Shown here piece after piece: positions 34,991-47,200 of a DNA stretch of 64,000 bases (the stretch's first letter is position 1; the number at the start of each line of letters is the position of its first letter). The notes below the pieces were generated by a model that was not told where the DNA came from, did not search any database, and saw only the letters and a list, made by a program, of their open reading frames with translations. Origin of the DNA: Triatoma infestans (taxonomy: Eukaryota; Arthropoda; Insecta; Hemiptera; Reduviidae); contig JAAEAF010014509.1 in assembly GCA_011037195.1 (NCBI GenBank), positions 91,549 to 155,548 of the forward strand. The letters are read 5' to 3'. Made by a program: the position numbers and the translations under genes.

Positions 34991-36451
34991 CAACAGTAAA
35001 GTTGAACTTCCGGCTGACGGAATTTTGTCAGTAAAATTTCTGTGTGTGATGCTTGATGATTGTTCTCCTATTCGGTATATATAAGTTTGAGTCAGCTGTG
35101 AATATTTCCTGTTTTAGATATATACGCCCCCCCAAAAACACACACTAAAAAAGTTTTTTCGTATTTTGTTTTCATTTATAACAGGATATAAGAAACGTAA
35201 GATATTTAGTCCGGTATCTTAGATTTCGATCGTTGCTATGAAGTTTCAGCATCTTCGCTCATGTTAAGTGGCCTGTGTAAATAGAATAAGTATTCTAATA
35301 TGAAGAATGTACCAGCCATACATTCTGCAAGATAATTGCTATACAATTTTGGTTTCCTTCTAAATGGTGCATTCAGAGAATTTGCATCAAGTGTTGAAAA
35401 CTTTTTTATAAATTCTTCTTCGATCATACGCTGAGATGGCATTACAATGATGATGACATTTGAATAATTGTTACATGGATTATATATTATATAATTAGTT
35501 AAAATAAATAGTATTGTAAAAGTGCAATTGCCAATTTTCTTATCTGAAACATTTTGGCTATATACTTTTTATGTATTTATTTCAAACACATTTTTATTTT
35601 ACCTTTATTACAATTACTACTTATTTATCAATATAGAAAACTGTTGAAAATAAATCGTAAACATGTTTACATCTGAATGTTTACACTGTTCTAATGGGCA
35701 AGCATTCCTCCTTGCTAACCGTCGCTTCCACGATAAGATGTACCCCCAAGCTTAGCTTTGATTTTTAGAACTATTGGAAATTTTTATGCACAACTCTATA
35801 CCCGTCCGTTCACCTGATGAATCTATGGTATTGTTTTTTAGGTTGTACAATATTGGTCATTAATTAATGTTTTTCTTTTCTCATACTGTTTTAAGAAGAT
35901 TTATTGGGGGCCACATGAAATTGTGAATTCAAGTTTGTCTTCAGCAAAGATATGTGATAAATTCGATCGTTCGTTCCCTCCTAAAACATAAGACGTATTA
36001 AAAGACAATGGCCTCCAGATCTCCTCTCAAGTGAAGAGAGTGAATAGTATTTTTGTGTAGTTTTGGTGTGTTAGCATTGGGTACCTCTTGACACATTATG
36101 TATTTATGTTCTTTCTAATAATTTTACTTATAGCGCTGTCGCTCTGATTGTAGCATAAATAAAGATTAAAAAAGAAAAAGAGTTTGTTTTCAACGGAAGT
36201 ACATTTCTCGGAGTGCTCTGAATTCTAGAATGGTTTAGGTCTGAGTGGTTGTTTGTTTGTGTGTGCATGTCCATCAACACTGTATGTTAAATACTAAAAA
36301 TCTCTGGCAAGTTCCAATATTATATTATACTTAGTTATGTGATCGTGTTCCATCTCACAAGTTTCCGGTCTATAAATTCTCAATTCGAAGAAAATTTTCC
36401 GATTATAATTTGGAGATACTGAAGTGGGGAAACACTGTTTGTGAATACTTC
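34972..36451. repeat. Right arm of a 1,480-bp inverted repeat
   Basis: Reverse complement of 29838-31317. Read on the plus strand it contains a stretch FKKIYWGPHEIV (around 35890-35930), which vaguely resembles the tail of an LTR-retroelement pol, and an AATAAA near 36160. Neither is strong enough to name the element. Confidence 0.95.
35236..35442 (-). CDS. 68-codon open frame, identical copy in the right arm
   Basis: Same protein as 30847-31053, encoded on the opposite strand. The identity reflects the inverted repeat and is not independent evidence of selection. Confidence 0.2.
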   Translation of the reverse strand: MPSQRMIEEEFIKKFSTLDANSLNAPFRRKPKLYSNYLAECMAGTFFILEYLFYLHRPLNMSEDAETS

Positions 36452-36474
36452 CGTTGTGAGTACTTTGTGACGAC

Positions 36475-36561
36475 TTCCTAAAACGTAAGACTTCTTAAAA
36501 GACAATGGCCTCTAGATCTCCTCTCAAGTGAAGAGAGTGAATAGTATTTTTGTGTAGTTTC
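36475..36561 (+). repeat. Direct partial copy of arm sequence just outside the right arm
   Basis: About 87 bp (CCTAAAACGTAAGAC ... GTGTAGTTT) repeating 35978-36064 inside the right arm at 497 bp spacing, with a few substitutions. The sequence AAGTGAAGAGAGTGAATAG is common to both. Confidence 0.85.
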
Positions 36562-36805
36562 GTAAAGATCCGACATTTTTACTGGTGCAAAATCGAAGTT
36601 AAACACTAAAATGACCACTCAAAAATTTACGTAAACATTAGAATGTTTACAACCCTTTTAATGTGTGTGATAAATGTGTTGAAATAATAGTGGAGGTCAT
36701 ACAACAGAATAGAAGTAGAAACCGAATACTTTAGTGTTTCATCACATCCAATATCTATTTCATCAATCTGCGGATGAAAATGAGCTAAAAAATTGCTTTC
36801 CAATT

Positions 36806-37140
36806 CAGCAGATTTCGGAAACTATTTTCTGGTGAACTCAATTTTCCAACAAGCGATCAGGTATTATTGGCGGAGGATTTAGTTTGAACGTAACATGTAA
36901 ATAGTGCGTAGTGCTGTTGGTACTTAGGTCACTGATAAATGACAACAAGCCATTTCGGTTTGTTAACTGAATAACACAATTTCAAGGGGAAGTACAAAAC
37001 TGTGGCAACATTATCATTGCAGCACAAGTATCAAATTGGTATAACTCTAATAGAAAGCAATATTTAAAGCAAACATAAAATCTGAGAGGAGGTATGTGTG
37101 GGAGGAAGCAGTAGAAAGAACAATTTGGGCTGAATGCCAG
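36806..37140 (+). repeat. Dispersed repeat, copy 1 (paired with 39735-40150)
   Basis: Shares GAAACTATTTTCTG, AACTCAATTTTCCAACAA, GTTTGAACGTAACA, GGTCACTGATAAATGACA and AGAAAGCAATA with 39735-40150, in the same order and orientation. This copy lacks a middle stretch present in the other. No coding similarity recognised. Confidence 0.8.
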
Positions 37141-37814
37141 GCCAGACGTGCAAGTGACCGTCAAATATACCGCTCATACGGACTCATGTTGTGTTCATCT
37201 CCTTCTTTTTCTTGTTCTTCTTCTTCATCACTTCTCCCACTATAGTGTTCTCCCCGAGAGGGATATGAACAAAGAAAAGAATGAATTAGACTACAGATCC
37301 GTCGGGAGGAAAAAGAAAAGAAGCGAGGGTCAAACAGTTTTAGTTGCGTTCATTAAGAAAAAAAAATGTTTTAAGGCATTCTGCCAGAGTTCTTAGTTCT
37401 AGCTTTCATTATAATTGTTTGGCTAAAGTCTACCAGTCCAAACAATATTTCTTTAGTTGTGTAGAATTTGTATTTGGCTATTTTAAACGGCAAGTGTTGT
37501 TCCAAGAAGTGTTAGCTATTAGCAAGGACTGCTGAAAGATGATGACATACACATATATATATGTCGGGTATTAATATCCAATCTCGTGAACCAGTAATAC
37601 TACTTAAAGTCATTTAATGAGATGTTAAATTCTTTTCTATTAAGTCTGATCTACCTAGTCACAGTGATGGCTGTAACCTCTTTCTGATTACAATTATTTC
37701 ACATACATTCTCAAAAATCAGACATCAGAGCCCGACTGCACCAACCAGCAACTAAGATCGCTATCATTTTCACAAATATTCTTTCAAACGACGAGTCTTT
37801 TTCCCAAATGGACC

Positions 37815-38305
37815 ACTTCTTTTTACTTTCTCTGGCTGCTGTATAATCGTGTCAAATTTATAATATCGAGTTTTCACCGGAAATACACGTTTTGAGGTTC
37901 ACTTAGTCCGAAAAAGTGGTTTTCAGAAAATGGTCTATCTGTGTGAGTATATACATATATATACTCCACTGCACAGCTCAAAAATGAAAAATAATAGGAA
38001 ATTCAAACTCGACATTAAATTTAGATATCACCATGGGATCAGAAAGGAAGTTATCTGTCAAAATTCCTCAACTATCACTTTACTGAATGCATTTTTCAGT
38101 TTTTAGAGATTTTCTCGAAAACGGCTCCAACGATTTTCTTTAAACTTGCTATATCGACTAGACATATTAAGGGGCTACTACTTTTAATTAAAACATTTCT
38201 CCGGGAAAATTCATTAACGGGGGCTTTTGGGGCAGTGTTAGGGGGTACGTTTTCCTCTAATGTGCTATTATAGTTTATCATTTAATTCCATTATCTAAAT
38301 ATATT
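37815..38305 (-). repeat. R-family copy, well preserved
   Basis: Reads in order ATAATCGTGTCAAATTTATA, GTTTTCACCGGAAATACACG, TTTTCTCGAAAACGGCTCCA, CATTTCTCCGGGAAAATTCA and CGTTTTCCTCTAATGTGCTA. It is one of the cleanest copies for building a consensus. Confidence 0.8.
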
Positions 38306-38309
38306 AGCG

Positions 38310-39730
38310 CTCGCCTTTGATACCAAAAATTATTGTACGAGGCTTAAACGTTATTGGCGAGGCTCGACAAATTATTGTCGAGAATCCGACATTAATTTTC
38401 CCGAGTAAAAATGACTATAGGGGGAAACGCCATTTTCCACAATGGAAGGGATACCTTCATGCGAAAGCCTGAATTTTTGCGCCATCGCCGGATACTTCAG
38501 TCGCTGTTTGGCAGTAGTTGTGTTAGGTGCTGTAATAGGGACGTGTTCGTCCCAATTTGCAGTTTGCACGAGATTACAGAACGTCTACAGCAAAGAGGCT
38601 TCATCGTGTTTTATCAAGTTTGATGATTCCCAAACCGAAACGATTCGTAGATTCGGTATAGATGACAATATTCCAGCTTTTTCGCACCTATACCGGCTTT
38701 CTTGGTCAAAAATGGAGTTCCGGTTGTCCGCCAAGCTCCCTACTCACCAAATATGGTTCCTTCCGAGTTCTAGTTTCCAAAGATAAAGACGCCACTGAGA
38801 AAAAGCTTCCGATTTGAGAATAGAAAGGACATAATGCAGATGCTTTCGTGAGTGGAAGCGCAAGGGATCTAACAAAAGGGGATTAGGGGATCTTTTCCCA
38901 GGCCGAAGGTCAGATTACATGAAAGAGTGAAGAAACAAGGGAGTGGATACAAAAATACCAAAAATGTTTTGAAGGGCAGATAGAGCAACTGTCAGGTTTA
39001 CAACAATACAGTACAATTATATTGAATAAATTTCTTCTTTAAACTATTACCAAAGGGTGTTATGTGTAATGACAAGACAAGATAGACAGGACGTGCCAAA
39101 CAATAACACATAACAAGAATGAAAACAGACAAGTAGACAAAGAACTGGTACAACTAAGAAGAGAGAATGTCACATTTGTTACTGATGAAATGACACAAAT
39201 AATATTTTATTTTTAGTGTACAAATGTTAAGTATAATACACGAAATGAGGTGCTAAACCGAATGGCCTGGGTGTATATGTATACTAGAATATTTAAAAAA
39301 GTCGCTATCTAGGATCTCGGCAAATTAACGAAGATGCGTACCAATGTCATTTAATTCCCCGTAAGGAGAGTGCGCTACTGTCGTAGAAAGAACATGATTA
39401 AGATACCAAGATGATAAAAACTTGGCAGAGCGTAAATAATGGCCATAAATCACTAAACAACCTCGAATCCTGCTGCCAAACAGTTTCGTGACGATTGTGT
39501 CTGACACTGGCAGATATCCAAACATTTCAAGATTATACAAGGTGAGTCGCCAAGAAAGAGCATGCCACCACTTCATTAAGCCATTTTTTTTTTAAATTTT
39601 TTACACGACGTGTTACATATAGCAAGTTCTTATGTGATCTGTAACAGCAGAGAGGGGATTGTTACAAACAAATATTTCAACTGTTTGAAAGCATTTTCTG
39701 AAAAGAGCCAAGAAATTCATTGTCAATCCA
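38310..39730. other. No gene confirmed
   Basis: A GC-moderate stretch (38400-38790) is open in two plus frames and one minus frame. A minus-strand piece reads TPFLTKKAGIGAKKL but continues into nothing recognisable. Otherwise AT-rich. Confidence 0.45.
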
Positions 39731-39734
39731 GGAA

Positions 39735-40150
39735 ACTTCAGAAACTATTTTCTGCTGAACTCAATTTTCCAACAATCGATCAGGTATCATTGGCGGAGAA
39801 TATAGTTTGAACGTAACAATGTAAACGCGATGTTTAGTGCTGTAGGTACTTTGGTCACTGATAAATGACAGGACATTTCTCAACAGCATTTAAAGGGAAA
39901 CTCTGGCAATTGTGTCAAAGCAATATATAAGCCATTTTGGTTTGGTGACCTAACAATCTTAAACGGGTGAGGATAAAACCTGAATGGCACAAGAAGTGCC
40001 AATTACACATAATCGCCCTTTTCCACAAATATCTAATATCTACAACTCTAACAGAAAGCAATACTTAACGCATACATAAAATCAGAGAGTGGGTGATTGG
40101 GGGGGAAGCTGAAGAAAGAAGAATTTTAGTTTGTGCAGAATATGGTGTAG
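39735..40150 (+). repeat. Dispersed repeat, copy 2 (paired with 36806-37140)
   Basis: Same order of words as copy 1, with an extra segment around 39860-40010. The two copies are about 2.9 kb apart and moderately diverged. Confidence 0.8.
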
Positions 40151-42515
40151 AAAATGCAGATTAAGCTTTGAGCTTAATATTTCTCTTGCATAAATAAACC
40201 ACTTTATCATTCAATTAATTACAACCAACAAGATAACCACCAACACTGGCCACCAGACAATTCTGCCCCAATAATCGGGCGGTAAGCAGGAGAGGTTTTC
40301 ACTATTCCTTAATGCCGTTCCTCATCCAAATGGTATGAAAATCGCAAGGACTTTATGGAGAAGGCCAGAATATTAAAGCATATGTGGGAAAAATTATAAC
40401 CTCATTCACCTGCAGTAATTTCAATTCGTTAAAAAGAAGAAAAGAAAACAATCTGGTGTCAAATCATCATCCGAGTTTTCTCTTTATGCAACTATAATTT
40501 TAATTAAAAACCTTTATTTTAAACTGGCATTTTTAATAAATTTATGGTTGCCTCCAACTATATAGATGGCAGTTCTAGTACACTAAATACTGGGTTTTCA
40601 AATTAAAATCTTAGCTCCTCCCAAATCCACCTAAAATCCATTTTTCCAAAATTTGGTTTTCTAATAAAATTGATAGATGGTTTACGTAAGCGTTTCCATT
40701 TTAAAGAAAATTGATGTTGAGCTCTTTGCGAGAAAATTCAGAAGGATATTTTATATAGCCGCACTTGCTGTTTCTTAAATTTTTTTTCTTTCAAATTCGG
40801 AATACCAGCAACCAAGCATGCTGGTAGTACATCTCAATATTATATGGGTCACATTTAATTAGGCTTAGTTCCCGATTGTTGGATTTTGGTCAACGCCTCC
40901 ATGTTACATGCGGGATATCCTGAATGGAACATCAAGACTGATTTTTTGTTTTTGCGAGATTTTGTTCACACTCGCTAACACAGAGCTCACAGGACCTCAA
41001 AACATATATTTCTAATGAAAACTCGAATGTCGATAATTTCACAAGTTCGCAATACCTTCTCATCCATCATACAGCAATAGGAAACGAATAATGTTAACTG
41101 AATCTAGTCTGTCTTGTCTAGACATTTTACACGACCCACATAGCAATCCTTTTAACTAGCATAAACTTTTGCTGCTATAGCAAAAGTACAACATCTGGCA
41201 AGTACATTTCAAACTTTGGAAAACGCAAAATTAATGAAACAATAGGGGTGGGGGGGGCACAACATATTTACTGTGGGATGGTCAAAGTATTCGGCTAACA
41301 CAATACATTCTCGCCATATTAGAGAAGATATATAATCAATCACCAGGAATTAGCTAGCCATACGTCTAACTTGGAACATTCCCGTTACAAAAACTTTACA
41401 TGCCAAGAATACCAATTATCTTCCTATTCAACATTTATTTAACACAAGATCCAAACTTAGATAATGAAAAACAAACTGGACATTTACAAATCTTACAATA
41501 AGGCCAATACAAATAAACTCACCCCCTCTGGGGAAGTTGTCTGAATTTCATCATTCACACTGAAGCATCGATTCCGGACGGTCGACCACACACAATTATA
41601 AACATATTATCACTTCAATTTTGATTGATTTTTTTTTTTTTTTTTTGGACTTGAAATAGATATGTCCAAATATATTACGTTAACAAGGAATATGTGATGA
41701 AAACTGTCTTTAACACACAAAAAATTAACAGTTTATTTAAAAAAAAAAATTCGGCCGGGAAATTTTCTAGTTGCTGGAGGCAGCTGAATAAAAAGCAGAG
41801 TTACAATTTTCTTTTCTAATAGCTCACACCCTGTCAACTATCACAAAACTATAAACCGCTGTTATTGTTTTGATTCAGTCTGTTTGTGTGTCAACGCCAG
41901 TCAATGGCCAGTCTCTACTCAGGGTTGCCAACATCGCGGCAATACTCACCCGGAGAAAAAAAAAAAAAATTAAAACATTTTCCAGCAAATTCGTTTTCTT
42001 CTATGAATCTAATTGTTATTATATTGTGCGAAACTTGACCATTCGTCACTGAAGGAAGTATAATAGTTTTGTTTACTCTTTATTTGGTATTGTGCATTTG
42101 ACATTTTAAAAGCAGCTATGCAAATATAACATTTATTAATAAAATTGTTGTTATTAATTACCTTTAAAGGTAGCGTTACTAAGGACAATCATTCAAGTGC
42201 AAAAACAAGAAAGGAAGATCGACTTGTTATTACTGCTGCATATTTGAAAACCACTCTGAACAATTTCAAATTTTATAATTAATTAATCACCGTTACACTC
42301 TTAGCTTATTGCCAATGGTATTCTTGAAAACCTATTACAAATTTCTTATATATATATTTCTTGTCGCAGAAGACACGTGACAGACGTATATGTCAGAAAA
42401 CATGAGTAAGTGCGTTAACAGTAGAGATGTTAAGCTGCCGTGCGATATCTTTCATCATTTCAAGATATGATAAATAGTGACTTCGGATGTTATAACCAAT
42501 GAATTGAGACCTTTC
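40150..42515. other. No gene seen; R-family scraps
   Basis: Short R-like segments near 40440-40510 and 40960-41090 (CAGGACCTCAAAACATATAT). A T-run lies at 41630-41646. No coding similarity. Confidence 0.5.
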
Positions 42516-42519
42516 AATA

Positions 42520-43460
42520 GTAATAAAAAAATCTGGTGTGAAACTTTTTCTTACTGCAGTTTACAAAATTGTAATTGACAAATTTTTTCAGTTAGGATAG
42601 CAAATTTAATGAAAATGGGCGGTGTTTTTATAGAGAAAATCGCGAAACTGAATAAACTGTTCAGTAAAAACGCACGTCTGATTTACTAATTTTCTTGAAA
42701 CTCGGAATTTTGGCAATCCATTTACTCCTAAATTCAGCACTTTAAAAGAAAACATAACTTCTCCCCACCACAAAAAACCTCTAAAATGACTTTACCCAGA
42801 GAAATGTTGCAAATGAAACTTGTAGCTCTTTGTATGGATAGTTCACATTCTTTGTTGGAGCCGTTTTAGAGAAAATAACAGAAAACTGAAAAATACTTTT
42901 TAGAAAAAACGCATTTCAGGTTATCCGATTTTCTTTAAACTCGGAATTTCAACAACATATTTAATTCTAATCAATATTATACAGATGACAGAATTGTGGA
43001 GTAAACAAAATATCATTTTACAAGAAAAACTAACCCCACTCCTCCGCCAAAATTTTCCTTAGATGAATTTTCCCGGAGAAATGTTTTAAATAAAAGTTGT
43101 AGCTCATGGTATGTGTAGTTGATATTCCGTGTAGTTTGAAGAAAATCGTTGGAGCCATTGGCGAGAAAATTACAAAAAAATTAAAAAAAAAAATTCAATA
43201 AAGTGGTACGTCTGTTGAGGAATTTTGACAGATAACTTTCTGTCGGATCGCATGGTGATATCTGAACCGAATATCATGTTTGAACATTCTGCGATTTTTC
43301 TGATTTTCGTTCAAATACATAATATATACATACATATCTACATGCACACACCCACACCATTTTGTAAAAACCAATTTTTTTGGACTCAGGGGATTCAAAA
43401 CATGTATTTCGGTGAAAATTCGATGTCGAAAATTTAACACGATTACAATACATCCTCTTA
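42520..43460 (+). repeat. R-family copy, near complete
   Basis: Runs from AATCTGGTGTGAAACTTTTT to AACACGATTACAATACATCC. Inside, the TTTTCTTTAAACTCGGAATT block and the GAGAAATGTT block each occur twice, so part of the unit is tandemly duplicated. It shows the full plus order of the family. Confidence 0.82.
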
Positions 43461-43539
43461 CTCCTGGTAAGTAATGTGTAATCAAACAGTAGAATTTTCA
43501 TTGAAAACCCGTAGTCCCGAGAATGATGGTCAAATTCGG

Positions 43540-44260
43540 AGTAATATCAGGATAAAAATAACTAAGTTGTTTACTTGTTAACAGAATTTTCAAGCCGGGA
43601 GGTGGTTTTAAAATAAACAAAAAAATCTGGTGAGAAAATCATTCCCCCCACTTTACTCCTCTATAATGTAGTTTTATATAAAATCGACAAATTTTCTTTA
43701 AATTTCAAATTTTGCTCGTTTGTCCCAACAGAAATATAGAAGTGGGGGGGACTAGTGCCAGGTACCACAGTGGCAGGTCCACAATGATTTACATTGTACA
43801 GAGGCCAATAATATTGAACAAACACATTTGAATTTTAACGTGATAGGTTCATATCTGTGCACTTAGTATTATTCCAAGTTTTAGGAAAAATCGTTACAGA
43901 CGTTTTTGAGAAAATTCAAAAATTCAAAAACCTATTCAGTAAAATCATTACTTCCGGTTACTTCAAATTCGGAATTCCCGCAATATTTCTATTGTATACT
44001 ATTATCATCATCCAAGTGGTAGAACCATAAATTCCACTGAAGTGGTATTTTAGGGGGAAAGCTTAACGCTTCTGCTCCCCAAATTTGGGAAAATGAACCA
44101 AATAAAAGTGATAGATATGTAAGTGTGTAGATAATATACAAAGTTAAATAAAATTCGTTGGAGCCACTTCCAGAAAATCGTGACAAACTGAAAAAAAAAA
44201 CTCCAACCAAGTATGATGGAAGCAGAAAGTAAATAGGTATATTTTAAAAATGCGTTCAGA
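43540..44260 (+). repeat. R-family copy
   Basis: Starts with AATCTGGTGAGAAAATCATT and continues through ATCATTACTTCCGGTTACTT, GTGGTATTTTAGGGGGAAAG and ATTCGTTGGAGCCACTTCC. Directly follows the previous copy. Confidence 0.75.
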
Positions 44261-44269
44261 GAGGAAAAA

Positions 44270-47200
44270 GTGGACAGTTGGCTAGTAGCGAAGACAAAGA
44301 ACTTGACCAAACTCTATTGTACAAGTCCCCACTGGAATGCGGCAAAAATAGTACAAATAATAAATAATAAAAATGTACAAAACTAGTACAAATAAGAGAC
44401 CAAAAATTACATACAGTCCGTTTTACATGTAGTCTTATGCAGCAGTTCAGCTAGTTCATACACGGTCAGTAACGCTTTTTACTTAATTAGTTTTGACTGC
44501 TATAGAAAAATATAATATTCAATGCTAGAACAGTCCTCTAACAACACTGATTCAATTGCTTGCTTGTGCTCATGTGGGCAAGCCTAAACTCGAGTATGAA
44601 CAAAAGTGATACTTTTACTCTCTTATCATTTAAATAAATATTTTGTCATACACTCTCAGTTGTTCAATATATTTTAGAGGTTTATCTTTAAAGAGAAAAC
44701 TGTTTGGCAAAACTTTATTTTCACTAAAAGCAAGTAGTGTTTTGTGATTACAGGCAGAGGATAATGGCTCTAATCGTTTATCAACATTTCCAAAAAGAGC
44801 CAATCTATATAGAACCTGACATGATGAATACCAGCCATCTCATTAACAGTAAAATGTTTTCAACTATTCTATTACGTACCAGGAGTACATAGTGACCCTC
44901 TCTATTAGATGGCTGATCCAAACCGTCCACCGGGCAATAAAAGAAAAAGTCCCATGGCTCACTAAAATTCCAGATCCATTAGGATTAATTAAATGAAATA
45001 ATATTAATGAGGATATTTCAATATGAGGAAGTGCAAACCGATTTCAACATAATATATACATTTAAGGCAATTTTTTATTATTGATTTAATAATGGTACCA
45101 TCAAGCTAATAACGTCCAGACTTGGTGAAATATTGCTTTTACAGAGAAAACAAGAGTAAAATGAAACTTTAACTAAAAATTGTAATTAGATTAAAAAAAA
45201 TACCTAGTTAGTAATTAAGGTTGAAAGAAGCAAAAGTTTTGAAAACAATGAGAACGAACACACACAAATACTGACCACTTACATTGGTAAGAGGGAGGTG
45301 GTGGTTTGGTTTTAACAGTTAAAGAGGCTTAACTTTGTCATCACATCAATTTGTCGTTTCGGTCGGACTTTATCGCATTACCATCACACAAAACTCTGCT
45401 AATATAGTTCTACTAACTGGAAAGAATTAATTTTTAAAAAAATTAAGGCTGCCCAGAACCATGTGCTATTCTCTAGTGGTAAGAAACAACAAAACAAATC
45501 GTTTCGAATTTTATAAATCCTAGTTTTCATACTAATAATGTTTCCAAGTTCCCTGAGAAAGGAACAAACATGGTGAACAGAATAAATCGCAAGATGCTGC
45601 AAACTTGATGTTCCATTTTGGTGTGACTGCGCCAATCTATCATCAAGGTTTCATTCAAAATCCGCCAACCGGAATTTACTACTTTACTGAATGTTACGCT
45701 GCGTTAAACCATCCACTTCAGTAATGTACTGATATTACTCAAATGGTTTTCTTTAATCTTGAAATGCTAACTGCAGCTGAGATATGCTACTCGAAAAACT
45801 TGAATTATGGGGGTCATGTGACGTTCACATGTTACTAGAATTTGTTCAATATATTGGCACTATCTACTGGACTGCAATCTAATCACACTTCAAGAACTAC
45901 CTGCCATTCTTATATTAACTCCAATAAAGAAAATCGTCAACTAGATTTTTTCCTTAAAGGATTAGATGCTATTTGAGAAAAGGATGTTAAGTAAGTAATA
46001 AATGGGAAGTGTATATTACAAAAGGATGAAAGGATATGTTTGGGAAGTGAGCAACGGATACATAAGGGCAACTCTCTCATTCAAGAAGAGCTCTATCTGA
46101 TTGACATAAGGAATAGGGCAAAATAGAGGAAGCCAGAGTATTGACGGATGAATGTGGAGAAATAGAGATCGGTAGAACTCAGTACCCCAACAACTCTTCT
46201 CTCCCACCACCCACCCCACCAATTGAATGTATATATACCAAGTATGTGTGCTGCAAGAAGACTCTGAACTCTATTCATCATCAAGTCAGTGCCACTTCAC
46301 TCACAACACTTCGCATATATACATGTGCAACTTCTCTCTTCTGGCCCCTTAGTTTTAGCTTGTTCCTCCTTTCATACTATACTAGTTATACCTCACTCCC
46401 AAGGGCCGACTGCGCTGACATAATCTTTATCGTGCCCACCTCACTTAACACATCTAGCCACTCCAATTGCCCATCCTGTTTATTTATAAGAGTAACTAAT
46501 TTGTCATCATAATTAAAAAATACAGATATAAATGCACGATTTAATCCTAGCTTCGTTTTAAATAATAATATTCCAAATTAAATAAAAAAGGTAGCACGAA
46601 ATCGAAATAATAAAGGTAACGGTATCACATTCACAAGTTCGTCTCATTCATCACTTTCGACTTGTAATATTTCACTTACAACTTAATACATACTGCCCTT
46701 AAATCAATAATTACTAGAATAAATTCCACCCCATGTATAACGATTTTGTGTTATTGCAATTTTAAACTTGGAATTTTTACCAAATATTAACATGCGTATA
46801 AAGGGAATGACATTAAACCAAACCCACTGCGACCTAAAAGAATTATTTATTTAGGTTCCCTGGGGTGTAGGTGTTTGACCATAGAATGTAGTAATGTCTA
46901 TATAAAATAAAATAATTGTCCACAGAGATAAGTTAAAGTTAGCCTTTGAGTACTTTAAACACATGTATTTTCAAACAATCACCAACCCTACATGTCATCT
47001 GGGGGAGACAGTGGAACTGTTATTGGTATTGTTACGTCTGGGATACTCGTAGGGACGCCATAATTCCTGAAAAAGTGGCTGCTCCACTTTTCTCTACAGC
47101 GCAGGAAATATTAATATTAAATATAATACTAAATAAAAGGTATACAGTATATTTAGACGGAACTTTAAAGAACACCCACATCGTGCTTCCTAAAGGATCC

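Noticed and set aside
35880..36070. LTR-retrotransposon pol tail in the inverted-repeat arm
   Set aside because: KIYWGPHEIV is suggestive, but there is no integrase or RT, and no pair of LTRs could be defined.
38372..38786. Overlapping frames at 38442-38786 (plus) and 38372-38569 (minus), including TKKAGIGAKKL just upstream on the minus strand
   Set aside because: The Lys/Gly-rich piece recalls an ArfGAP-like linker, but the sequence around it has no supporting domain and stops interrupt it.
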